Source of the DNA: an uncultured Aquincola sp.
GTDB taxonomy: Bacteria > Pseudomonadota > Gammaproteobacteria > Burkholderiales > Burkholderiaceae
NCBI GenBank assembly: GCA_937883885.1
Contig: CAKZXL010000568.1
Coordinates: 1-34,561, forward strand
Length of the DNA: 34,561 nucleotides
Direction of reading: 5' to 3'
The translations under genes were made by a program, and so were the position numbers. The stretch's first letter is position 1. The number at the start of each line of letters is the position of its first letter. Of this stretch, positions 27,456-34,561 are shown in pieces. The notes below the pieces were generated by a model. It had not been told where the DNA came from and made no database searches. It saw nothing but the letters and a program-made list of their open reading frames with translations.

Positions 27456-27998
27456 TTAAAAGGGGGAGTTGAAGTCGGAGAGGCGGGGATGTGATTTATC
27501 GCGGGCCGATAGGATCGGGTCTGAATTGCCCCAGTTGCATCCGAAGGAGTCCCAGCGTACTCCTTTGTCGTGCTGGGGCGAATAGACGGAGCTTACTTTG
27601 TACGCCATTACGACATCATCAGTCAGTGCAATGAAGCCGTGAGCCATACCCTTCGGGATAAAAATGCCTTCACCCGCAGCGCCGTTCAACTCAATCGAAA
27701 TGTGCGCACCGAAGGTGGTTGATTGTCTGCGCAGATCAAGGACTACATCCAGTACGCGCCCTGACATGCAGTAGACGATTTTGTGGTGATCATGCGGCGG
27801 AGTTTGGAAGTGCATGCCGCGGATTACCCCCTTGACTGAGCTGGAGTAATATTCTTCACACCATTCGATTGGAAGCCCGAGTTCGCTGAAGCGTTCAGAA
27901 TGGAAGGTTTTCAGGAACGTGCCACGCTCGTCCTTTTGAAGGGGCGGGTGAAGCCTGAAACAACCTGCCAGTTCGGTGCCAAGAAGTTCCACGGTCAA
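27456..27998 (-). CDS. RmlC-like cupin epimerase, candidate CDP-3,6-dideoxyhexulose 5-epimerase (AscE-like)
   Basis: 180 residues, RmlC family length. Active-site residues are in place: Arg60 and His63 in VIRGMHFQ, Lys73 in HHKIVY, PKGMAHGF around 115-122, and the Tyr133/Tyr139 pair in AYKVSSVYSPQ, followed by GVRWD. No RmlA, RmlB or RmlD partner is visible, so a dTDP-rhamnose role is unlikely. Instead it sits three bases after rfbH in the CDP-dideoxyhexose operon, which points to the C5 epimerisation of CDP-3,6-dideoxy-4-hexulose known from the ascarylose pathway. It is the first gene of the AT-richer block, so it and rfbH differ in base composition although they are almost adjacent. Confidence 0.78.
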   Translation of the reverse strand: MTVELLGTELAGCFRLHPPLQKDERGTFLKTFHSERFSELGLPIEWCEEYYSSSVKGVIRGMHFQTPPHDHHKIVYCMSGRVLDVVLDLRRQSTTFGAHISIELNGAAGEGIFIPKGMAHGFIALTDDVVMAYKVSSVYSPQHDKGVRWDSFGCNWGNSDPILSARDKSHPRLSDFNSPF

Positions 27999-28001
27999 TA
28001 C

Positions 28002-29354
28002 TCAAAAGTTCACGCCGAAAAAATCTTCCAGCTTCTCCGCGATGTAGTCCAACTGCTCTTCCCCCAGCGCCGGGAATGTCCCCAGCCAGAAGGTCTGGTT
28101 CATCACGATGTCGGTGTTGGTCAGCTCGCCGCTCACGCGGAAGTTGCGGCCGGCCATGTACGGCTGCTTGGTCAGGTTGCCCGCGAACAGGAGGCGCGTG
28201 CCGATCTTGCTCTGGTCGAGGAAGTTGATCAGGTCGCTGCGCTGCACGCCGGCGGTGTCCTTCAGCACCAGCGGGAAGCCGAACCACGAAGGCTCGCTGT
28301 TGGGCGTGGCTTCCGGCAGGTGCAGGAACTCGGCCACGCTGGCCAGGCGGTTCTTCAGGTACGCGAAGTTGGCGCGGCGCTTGGCGATGAACTCGTCGAC
28401 ACGGTCCATCTGCGCCAGCGCGCAGGCGGCCTGCATGTCGCTGATCTTCAGGTTGTAGCCCAGGTGGCTGTAGGTGTACTTGTGGTCGTAGCCGTCGGGC
28501 AGGTCGCCGCCCAGCTCCTGCTTGTTCCAGCAGAAGCGCTTGTTGCAGGTGTTGTCCTTGCCGGGCGGGCAGTAGCAGTCGCGGCCCCAGTCGCGGAACG
28601 ACTCGGCGATCAGCTTCAACTCGGGGTTGTTGGTGAACACCGCGCCGCCTTCACCCATGGTGATGTGGTGCGCTGGGTAGAAGCTCAGCGTGCCGATGTC
28701 ACCGAAGGTGCCCACCAGCTGGCCGTTGTAGGTGGCGCCCAGTGCGTCGCAGCAGTCTTCCACCAGCCACAGGTTGTACTTCTTGCACAGCGCCGTCACC
28801 ACGTCCAGATTGAACGGGTTGCCCAGGCTGTGGGCCAGCATGATGGCCTTGGTCTTGGGCGTGATGGCCGCTTCGATCAGGCTGGCGTCGATGTTGTGCG
28901 TGGCCAGGTCCACATCCACGAACACCGGCACCGCGCCGAACTGCAGGATGGGGTTGACCGTGGTCGGGAAGCCCGCGGCCACGCCGATCACTTCGTCACC
29001 CTGCTTGATCGCGCGGTCGCCCAGGCGGGGCGAGGTGAGGGTGGAGAAGGCCACCAGGTTGGCCGACGAACCGGAGTTCACCGTGATCAGGTACTGCACA
29101 CCCAGGAACTTGGCCAGCCGATGCTCAAACTGGGCGTTGAAGCGGCCCGTGGTCAGCCAACCGTCCAGCGAGGCTTCGACCATCAATTGCAGTTCCTTGG
29201 CGCCGATCACCTTGCCCGAGACGGGCACGGGCGATTCACCGGGCACAAAGGGCTTGGGTGCCAGGGTCAAGTCGGCGTACTGCTTCACCAGCTCGGAGAT
29301 CTGGCGGCGCAGCGCATCGGCCGGGGTCAGGATGGGAGCGATCACGCTGCTCAT
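28002..29354 (-). CDS. rfbH: CDP-4-dehydro-6-deoxyglucose 3-dehydratase (E1)
   Basis: 450 residues. A DegT-family fold with two deviations that define E1 (RfbH/AscC/DdhC). The PLP lysine is replaced by His229 in [14 protein letters not shown], so the enzyme uses PMP. Four Cys suitable for a 2Fe-2S cluster are present at 202, 260, 262 and 270 ([21 protein letters not shown]). The offset from the published E1 residues (193, 220, 251, 253, 261) is a constant nine, so the match is exact. It removes the C3 hydroxyl of CDP-4-keto-6-deoxyglucose together with the reductase encoded at 31230-32222. It overlaps rfbG by ATGA and is strongly GC-rich like the locus flanks, unlike the next gene downstream. 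Confidence 0.96.
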   Translation of the reverse strand: MSSVIAPILTPADALRRQISELVKQYADLTLAPKPFVPGESPVPVSGKVIGAKELQLMVEASLDGWLTTGRFNAQFEHRLAKFLGVQYLITVNSGSSANLVAFSTLTSPRLGDRAIKQGDEVIGVAAGFPTTVNPILQFGAVPVFVDVDLATHNIDASLIEAAITPKTKAIMLAHSLGNPFNLDVVTALCKKYNLWLVEDCCDALGATYNGQLVGTFGDIGTLSFYPAHHITMGEGGAVFTNNPELKLIAESFRDWGRDCYCPPGKDNTCNKRFCWNKQELGGDLPDGYDHKYTYSHLGYNLKISDMQAACALAQMDRVDEFIAKRRANFAYLKNRLASVAEFLHLPEATPNSEPSWFGFPLVLKDTAGVQRSDLINFLDQSKIGTRLLFAGNLTKQPYMAGRNFRVSGELTNTDIVMNQTFWLGTFPALGEEQLDYIAEKLEDFFGVNF

Positions 29355-30427
29355 ACGGTTTCCTTCGTCTTCGTGTTCATGTATTGCGCGATCTGCCGCA
29401 GGCAGACTTCGCGCACATCTTGCTTGTCGAGCCAGGCTTGTTGCCAGTCGACGATGCGGGCCAGCGCCGTGTCGAGAGTCCAGGCAGGTTGCCAGCCCAG
29501 CCGGCTGCCGGCCTTGGAGATGTCCAGCTTGAGGTAGTGCGCCTCATGCGGGTGATTCCCTTCGTCCACCGCCCACCGCGCACCGCGGCCCCAGCGCTGC
29601 ACCAGGTTCTCAACGATCCACTGCACCGGCTTGGCGTCGTCGTCGCGGGGCCCGAAGTTCCAGGCTTCTGAGGCGCTGGCGCCCTGCGTGTACAGCGTTT
29701 GCGCCAGCACCAGATAGCCTGACAGCGGCTCCAGCACGTGCTGCCACGGGCGGATGGAGTGGGGGTTGCGGATGCGCACCGGCGCATCACGCTCGAAGGC
29801 GCGCAGTACGTCGGGCACCAGGCGGTCCAGCGCCCAGTCGCCACCACCGATGACGTTGCCCGCACGGCCCGAGGCCAGGGCCACGCCGCGGGCATTGAAG
29901 AACGACTTGCGGTAGGCCGCGGTCACCAGCTCCGAGCAGCCCTTGCTGTTGCTGTAGGGGTCATGGCCACCCATGGGCTCGTCTTCACGATAGCCCCACA
30001 CCCATTCCTTGTTCTCGTAGCACTTGTCCGTCGTCACGTTGACGATCGCGCGCACGCTGTCGGTCTGGCGGGCGGCATCCAGCACATGCACCGTGCCCAT
30101 CACGTTGGTGGCGTAGGTTTCCACCGGCTGCTCGTACGACAGCCGCACCAGCGGCTGCGCCGCCATGTGGATGACGATCTCGGGCTTGAAGGCCTGGAAG
30201 GTGGCCAGCACCGCTTCGCGATCACGCACGTCGCCGATGGTGGAGGCCATGCCCTCGGCCACGCGCGCCTGCTCGAACAGCGCCGGCTGGGTGGGCGGCT
30301 GCAGCGCAAAGCCCTGCACCTGCGTACCCATGCTCTGCAGCCACAGCGACAGCCAGCTACCCTTGAAGCCGGTATGGCCGGTCAGCAGCACGCGCTTGCC
30401 GTGCCAGAAGGTGGTGTCGACGTTCAT
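29351..30427 (-). CDS. rfbG: CDP-glucose 4,6-dehydratase
   Basis: 358 residues. Landmarks: [20 protein letters not shown] with the glycine-rich loop [10 protein letters not shown] (16-25) characteristic of Rfb[22 protein letters not shown], the catalytic Thr-Asp-Lys in VTTDKCYEN, and the YxxxK motif in DPYSNSKG. It makes CDP-4-keto-6-deoxy-D-glucose from CDP-glucose using bound NAD. The gene follows rfbF by four bases and overlaps rfbH by ATGA, giving the usual rfbFGH order. Full length, no defects seen. Confidence 0.95.
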   Translation of the reverse strand: MNVDTTFWHGKRVLLTGHTGFKGSWLSLWLQSMGTQVQGFALQPPTQPALFEQARVAEGMASTIGDVRDREAVLATFQAFKPEIVIHMAAQPLVRLSYEQPVETYATNVMGTVHVLDAARQTDSVRAIVNVTTDKCYENKEWVWGYREDEPMGGHDPYSNSKGCSELVTAAYRKSFFNARGVALASGRAGNVIGGGDWALDRLVPDVLRAFERDAPVRIRNPHSIRPWQHVLEPLSGYLVLAQTLYTQGASASEAWNFGPRDDDAKPVQWIVENLVQRWGRGARWAVDEGNHPHEAHYLKLDISKAGSRLGWQPAWTLDTALARIVDWQQAWLDKQDVREVCLRQIAQYMNTKTKETV

Positions 30428-30431
30428 CGCT

Positions 30432-31205
30432 TCAGTCCCAGCGCTTCCAGGGCGCCTTGCCGCTGGCCCACAGTTCTTCCAGGTGGTGCTTGTCGCGCAG
30501 GGTGTCCATCGGCTGCCAGAAGCCTTCGTGCTGGAAAGCCATCAGTTCGCCTTCGGCGGCCAACTGCATCAGAGGCTCTTGTTCCCAGACGGTGCTGTCG
30601 TCTTTGACGTAGTCGATGACCGACGGGTTCAGCACGAAAAAGCCGCCGTTGATCATGGCGCCGTCGCCCTTGGGCTTTTCCTTGAAGGAGCGCACCTGTC
30701 CTTCGTGCATGTCCAGTGCACCGAAGCGGCCTGGGGGCAGGGTGGCGGTCAGCGTGGCCTGCTTGCCGTGAGCGCGGTGGAAGGCGATCGACGAGGTGAT
30801 GTCGATGTCGCCGACGCCATCACCGTACGTGAAGCAGAACTCGGTTTCGTTCTTCAGGTGCTCGGCCACGCGCTTGAGCCGGCCTCCGGTCATCGATTCA
30901 TCGCCCGTGTCCACCAACGTCACCTGCCAGGGCTCGGCGCGCCGTTCGTGCACATGCATGCGGTTCTCGCGCATGTCAAACGTGACGTCGGACATGTGCA
31001 GGAAGTAGTTGGCGAAGTACTCCTTGATGACATAGCCCTTGTAGCCACAGCAGATGATGAAGTCATTGACCCCGTGCGAGGCATACAGCTTCATGATGTG
31101 CCACAGGATCGGCTTGCCACCGATTTCCACCATGGGTTTGGGCCGCAGCGCGGTTTCTTCGCTCAAACGGGTACCCAGGCCGCCGGCCAGGATGACAGCT
31201 TTCAT
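30432..31205 (-). CDS. rfbF: Glucose-1-phosphate cytidylyltransferase
   Basis: 257 residues, the normal family length. [41 protein letters not shown] at the N-terminus is diagnostic for RfbF (the SEET insertion after GTRL and the RPKPM lysine). Also seen: [14 protein letters not shown] (metal and sugar-phosphate site), [19 protein letters not shown] and [11 protein letters not shown]. It couples CTP and alpha-glucose 1-phosphate to CDP-glucose, the committed substrate for rfbG and rfbH. It is separated by 24 bases from the reductase gene upstream; no clear promoter is visible in that gap. Confidence 0.96.
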   Translation of the reverse strand: MKAVILAGGLGTRLSEETALRPKPMVEIGGKPILWHIMKLYASHGVNDFIICCGYKGYVIKEYFANYFLHMSDVTFDMRENRMHVHERRAEPWQVTLVDTGDESMTGGRLKRVAEHLKNETEFCFTYGDGVGDIDITSSIAFHRAHGKQATLTATLPPGRFGALDMHEGQVRSFKEKPKGDGAMINGGFFVLNPSVIDYVKDDSTVWEQEPLMQLAAEGELMAFQHEGFWQPMDTLRDKHHLEELWASGKAPWKRWD

Positions 31206-31229
31206 TGCTTGCTTTCGAGGGAGAGGGCG

Positions 31230-32222
31230 TCAGCCGGAGACGACAAACGCGTCGGAATGGAATCGGCGGGCAGGCAGCCCGGCGGCCAGCAATTGACGCT
31301 GGGCGCTTTCGATCATGTCGTTGGAGCCGCAGGCGTAGACCCAAGTACTGCTTAGGTCAGGTGCATCGGACATAAAGACGTTCTGCACGTAGCCGCGAGC
31401 GCCAGTCCAGTCTTCTGGCGGCCTTGATGCAACCCGGACGAAGCGAATAGGTAGCGCGCTTCCATCAGGCGTCCAGTAGTGCTCCTGCGGATGTCGGCAT
31501 CCCCAATACACGGTCACCGACGCCGGGTATTTCTGCCCGTGCATCGCTGCGATCTGTTCGAGCATCGCTTTCACGGGTGCAATCCCCGTGCCGGTGGCCA
31601 GGAACACCAGATGCTCGCCTGCGGCGTCACGCAGGAAAAACGTGCCGAGCGGACCATGAAGGCGGAGAAGGTCATTGGCTTGCGCGTGGCCAAACCAATA
31701 GGCGCTCATAGCACCGTCCTTCACCGCTCGGATATGCAGCTCCACAGGGCCAGCAGCGCCAGGCGCCGCATTGGCGATGGAATAGGCGCGCTTGATACCA
31801 CCCGGGCCAATGACGTTGATGTATTGACCGGGCAGATAACGAAGCTTTGCCGTTGGCGGCAGCCGCAAAGTCACCTTCACCACGTCGTCCAACACGCGCT
31901 CAACCTGATGAATGCGTGCGGGCCAGGTACGTGCAGGGTACTCGGCCAAGTCGCCAAGGTCTTCGATGTCGAGTACGACGTCGTCGACAGCGGCTCGGGC
32001 ACAGGTGAGGATCCAGCCTTGCTCGAGGTCGGCAGCCCCCAGGACATCTTCGGGCCGAATTCGCTCGGTATGTCCACTGACCACGCGGGCCTTGCAGGAG
32101 CTGCAGCGACCGGTCTTGCAGCTGTGCTCCAGCACCAAACCGGCGGACAGGGCGGCGTCCAGCAGCGAAGTCCCGGGGGTGGCTTCGTACTGCTTGCTGT
32201 TGGCCAGGGTGATGGTTGGCAC
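31230..32222 (-). CDS. ascD: CDP-6-deoxy-delta-3,4-glucoseen reductase (E3)
   Basis: 330 residues in three domains. A plant-type 2Fe-2S ferredoxin domain (about 1-95) carries Cys in EHSCKTGRCSSC and LTCARA. The FAD domain (about 100-200) has the flavin-binding RAYSIAN. The NAD domain (about 205-330) has FLATGTGIAPVKAMLEQ and ends WVYACGSNDMIESAQ. This is the architecture of AscD/DdhD, which passes electrons from NADH through FAD and the iron-sulfur centre to E1 (RfbH) during C3 deoxygenation. General phenol-hydroxylase-type reductases share the fold, but the rfbFGH neighbours make the AscD role very likely. Nine bases follow the wzz stop. Confidence 0.93.
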   Translation of the reverse strand: MPTITLANSKQYEATPGTSLLDAALSAGLVLEHSCKTGRCSSCKARVVSGHTERIRPEDVLGAADLEQGWILTCARAAVDDVVLDIEDLGDLAEYPARTWPARIHQVERVLDDVVKVTLRLPPTAKLRYLPGQYINVIGPGGIKRAYSIANAAPGAAGPVELHIRAVKDGAMSAYWFGHAQANDLLRLHGPLGTFFLRDAAGEHLVFLATGTGIAPVKAMLEQIAAMHGQKYPASVTVYWGCRHPQEHYWTPDGSALPIRFVRVASRPPEDWTGARGYVQNVFMSDAPDLSSTWVYACGSNDMIESAQRQLLAAGLPARRFHSDAFVVSG

Positions 32223-32231
32223 GGCTCAGAC

Positions 32232-33416
32232 TCAGGTTGACCGCAGCGACGCCTTCAACGCGGCAAGCCGCTCCGCTCGCTGGGGCGAAATGGGCGTGAG
32301 GCGCGAAACGTGACGGATGATCAGAGCCATGATGAGCAAGAGGCCGACAACCACGAAGGTGGCCGCAGCGATCAAGCTTCGCTTGGGCTTGCTTCGCCGC
32401 TCGGGCGGTGTAGCGACGTCCAAGACTTGCACCAGTGCGCCTTCACGACTTTCGTCGACACGGGCTAGTTCATACTGGCGCGCGAACAGCTCGAACAAGG
32501 TTTCTTGGTACTTGAATTCGCGGTACTTGCCGACATAGTCGTTGTCGTCGCCGCTGCCTCGAACCTTTTCGGTTCGCGCCAGTTGGCCCCGCAGCGCAAC
32601 AAGCCTATCTTGTGCGGTCCGAAACTCCGGCGCGTTTTCGTTGTAGGCGCCGCGCATAGTCTGCAGCCTGACTTCCGCGGCAGTCACTTCGGCTTGCAGA
32701 CGTGCGTAAGTTTCGGCAGCTGATTTCGGCTCTGAGCGCAGAGCGCCTTCAGAGAAGCCGCTTGCTTCCAGAGCGCGCTGCGCAGCGGTCAAGCGCTCTT
32801 TGGTCTGCGTCAGCTGCTGTTCGAAGAACACGCGGCGTTGCTGCGCTTCCGTCACAGCCAAAGAGGAAGACAGACGTCTCAGCTCATCGATATAGGCGTT
32901 GGCGATGTCGGCCGCCCGCTTGGGGTCTTCATCGTCCACTGTGACGGAAATTAGGCCATCCTTTTTGCCTACAGTAATGTTCGCGTTATCCGCGAGTTTC
33001 TTGCGCGCATCCATTCGCAGCTTTGACTCATACACTTTGATCAAGTCGAAACGGTCGATGATGCGATCGGACACAGTGGCGCTTTGCATGAACGCCACAT
33101 ACTGGTCTGCCGGCGTTTTGACCCCCGTGCCACTTGCCAGCCCAGCCAGCGCGCCCAAAGATGCAAGTGCCGAAGCTGCCGAGCTCTGCTGCTGCTGCGG
33201 CGGCAGAAAGGTGGTGGTAGCAGTGAAGGTCGGCGGAATCAGAAGCGCCGCGCCATAAGCGAGCGCTGCCGCCAGCAATGGTGCCCCGACCAACAGCTTC
33301 CAGCGCGACTTCAAGATCACGCTCAGTTCAAGCAGGCCGATTTCTTCGCTGTCGCCCTCTAAAACGTCGTCCGGCATACCGACGCGGGCGTTATGTGATC
33401 GCATTTTTTCGCCCAT
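32232..33416 (-). CDS. wzz: Wzz-type chain-length determinant / polysaccharide co-polymerase
   Basis: 394 residues. An N-terminal cytoplasmic tail (IGLLELSVILKSRWKLL) leads to transmembrane segment 1 at about 41-60, followed by the PPTFTATTTF Pro/Gly-type periplasmic entry, a long polar periplasmic domain with coiled-coil-like stretches (about 175-320), and a second transmembrane segment near residues 350-372 (SLIAAATFVVVGLLLIMALII). No cytoplasmic tyrosine kinase domain is attached. It controls chain length with the polymerase and may contact Wza. The start ATG shares one base with the wza stop (TGATG); a second ATG four codons later is possible. Confidence 0.9.
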   Translation of the reverse strand: MGEKMRSHNARVGMPDDVLEGDSEEIGLLELSVILKSRWKLLVGAPLLAAALAYGAALLIPPTFTATTTFLPPQQQQSSAASALASLGALAGLASGTGVKTPADQYVAFMQSATVSDRIIDRFDLIKVYESKLRMDARKKLADNANITVGKKDGLISVTVDDEDPKRAADIANAYIDELRRLSSSLAVTEAQQRRVFFEQQLTQTKERLTAAQRALEASGFSEGALRSEPKSAAETYARLQAEVTAAEVRLQTMRGAYNENAPEFRTAQDRLVALRGQLARTEKVRGSGDDNDYVGKYREFKYQETLFELFARQYELARVDESREGALVQVLDVATPPERRSKPKRSLIAAATFVVVGLLLIMALIIRHVSRLTPISPQRAERLAALKASLRST

Positions 33417-34561
33417 CAGTTCTTGATCGTCTTAAGCGCCGCCGCACCCAGGCCAAACTGGTAAAGGATCTGAGTCCATTCCTTGGCCGCCTGGATGAAC
33501 GTGGTCTTGTTCAGCTCCTCTGGCACGAACACGGTATCGCCCGGCAAGGCGGGAACGTTCAAGTCGCCGCCCGAGAAGAAACCGCTGCTTTGCCGCGCAC
33601 TCACCACGCTGCCATTGGCCCGCAGCACGAAGGCGCTGCCATCATCGGCGCCACGGGTCGGGCCTCCTGCCAGTTTCACGTAGTCCGTCACCTTGCGGTC
33701 GCCGCTGTAGAGGTAACTGCCTCCATTGAACACGCTGCCGAACACGCCAACGGTGGTGGGTACTGCGGGCACATAGATGCGATCGCCGTTTTCCACAACC
33801 AGTTCAGGCAACTGCGCTGCATTCGGGTCGAGTTGCAGCACGACGCGGCCGGTCGGTCGCACGGCACGCAGCCTTTCGATCAGGCGAGAGGCACCGGTGC
33901 TTTGGCTGGCCTGTACAGCCGCCTCGTCCGCACTCAACGCCCGCTGCGTGCTCGTCTTCTTCGCAAACTCCGTCTCCAAATCCCGCAGCGCCCGCTCATA
34001 GTTCTCCTGCTGGGTCTTTTGCACGCTCTCCCGCGAAAACTCTGTGCCAAACACATACGCATTCGGCGTCAGCCCCCCCGCCACGCGAATCGCGTCGGTG
34101 ATCGAGCTGTTCGGCGGCAGGATGTAGTCGCCCGGCCGGGCCACTTCGCCTTCGATGCGCACGCGCTTGTTCTGCTTGTCCTGGGGCAGGGTGGCTTCCA
34201 CCGCGCTGAAGGCGCGCAGCACGTCGCCGTTGGCGGGGGTCTGTTTCAGGTCTTCGGGCAGGCGAAGCTGGGCCACGCGGGCGCCGATGCGTTCGTCCAG
34301 CCGCTCCACCGAGAGGCGCCCGCGGTCGGCCACGGCCGTCAGGCCGCCGGCCATGCGCAGCACGTCGTCTACCGTTTCGCCCTTCTTCAGCTCGAAGATG
34401 GCGGGCTTGTTCACACTGCCGATCACGGCCGTCTGCGTGCCCACGGGCCCGATGTGGATCACGTCTTCGGGCTGCAGCACCCGGTCGCCGGTGCGGTCGC
34501 CCTTGATCAGCAGGTCGTACAGGTCCAGCGTGCTCACCAGCTTGCCGGCGCGGCGCAGCTC
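33416..34561 (-). CDS. wza: Wza-type outer-membrane polysaccharide export protein, 5' part missing
   Basis: Open to the edge of the window; 381 C-terminal residues are visible, while the signal peptide, lipobox and polysaccharide-export domain lie beyond base 34561. At least three SLBB domains can be seen: around AVIGSVNKPAIFELKKGETVDDVLRMAGGL, around VRIEGEVARPGDYILPPNSSITDAIRVAGGL and around VFGSVFNGGSYLYSGDRKVTDYVKLAGGPT. The C-terminal FIQAAKEWTQILYQFGLGAAAL could form the outer-membrane helix known from Wza. It forms the export channel and works with the Wzz-type protein encoded next. The GTG at 34537 is internal, because homologous sequence continues upstream of it. Confidence 0.9.
   Translation of the reverse strand, partial: ELRRAGKLVSTLDLYDLLIKGDRTGDRVLQPEDVIHIGPVGTQTAVIGSVNKPAIFELKKGETVDDVLRMAGGLTAVADRGRLSVERLDERIGARVAQLRLPEDLKQTPANGDVLRAFSAVEATLPQDKQNKRVRIEGEVARPGDYILPPNSSITDAIRVAGGLTPNAYVFGTEFSRESVQKTQQENYERALRDLETEFAKKTSTQRALSADEAAVQASQSTGASRLIERLRAVRPTGRVVLQLDPNAAQLPELVVENGDRIYVPAVPTTVGVFGSVFNGGSYLYSGDRKVTDYVKLAGGPTRGADDGSAFVLRANGSVVSARQSSGFFSGGDLNVPALPGDTVFVPEELNKTTFIQAAKEWTQILYQFGLGAAALKTIKN

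Noticed and set aside
27900..29537. 545-codon plus-strand frame opposite rfbH and the start of the epimerase gene
   Set aside because: Antisense shadow; rfbH on the minus strand has every E1 residue, and the plus frame has no recognisable motif.
30165..31355. 396-codon plus-strand frame opposite rfbF
   Set aside because: Antisense shadow of rfbF and rfbG with no domain signature.

Overview
This window is an accessory surface-polysaccharide locus from a high-GC Gram-negative bacterium, most likely a betaproteobacterium of the Burkholderiales. That placement rests on strong G/C third-position bias in the flanks and on the gene families (WlbA/B/C, WbpM-type dehydratase, multi-SLBB Wza, Wzz); it is inference, since no marker gene is present. 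No rRNA, tRNA, CRISPR array, insertion sequence or phage gene was seen.

Layout. Two long, tightly packed transcription units converge at about 13.2-13.3 kb. The rightward unit (1-13161) carries the end of wlbA, then wlbB and wlbC (a UDP-2,3-diamino-uronic acid branch), a flippase, a hexapeptide acyltransferase, two GT4 glycosyltransferases, a methyltransferase, an ArnB-like aminotransferase, a PglC-like initiating phosphoglycosyl transferase, a membrane-bound WbpM-like 4,6-dehydratase, and gmd-fcl for GDP-L-fucose. The leftward unit (34561 down to 13336) starts with a partial wza and a wzz-type co-polymerase. It then has a CDP-3,6-dideoxyhexose set (ascD/ddhD, rfbF, rfbG, rfbH, an RmlC-like epimerase and an SDR reductase), a UDP-galactopyranose-mutase-like flavoprotein, a second flippase, several GT2 enzymes, a decayed GT2 pseudogene, an EpsG-type polymerase and an SDR. 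It ends with a complete GDP-D-glycero-alpha-D-manno-heptose set. In that last set the guanylyltransferase (HddC-like) and the phosphatase (GmhB-like) are fused in one polypeptide with a third, uridine-kinase-like P-loop domain. Nearly all neighbours overlap by ATGA, TTGA or TGATG or are spaced by a few bases, so translational coupling is likely throughout.

How it works together. The nucleotide-sugar genes would supply a diacetamido-uronic acid, a 4-amino-4,6-dideoxy-HexNAc, GDP-fucose, GDP-D,D-heptose and a CDP-3,6-dideoxyhexose. The last is probably ascarylose, because both a 5-epimerase-like and a reductase-like gene accompany rfbFGH. Glycosyltransferases assemble the repeat unit on a lipid carrier, Wzx flips it, the EpsG-like Wzy polymerises it, and Wzz/Wza control length and export. 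Two flippases on opposite strands suggest either two glycans or a locus merged from two clusters.

Base composition is mosaic. The flanks and rfbFGH are strongly GC-rich, 13.3-21.5 kb is intermediate, and 21.5-28.0 kb is clearly AT-richer, pointing to a transferred serotype-type block. The strongest candidates for something undescribed are the trifunctional heptose enzyme (14909-16819) and the UGM-like flavoprotein (25226-26593).
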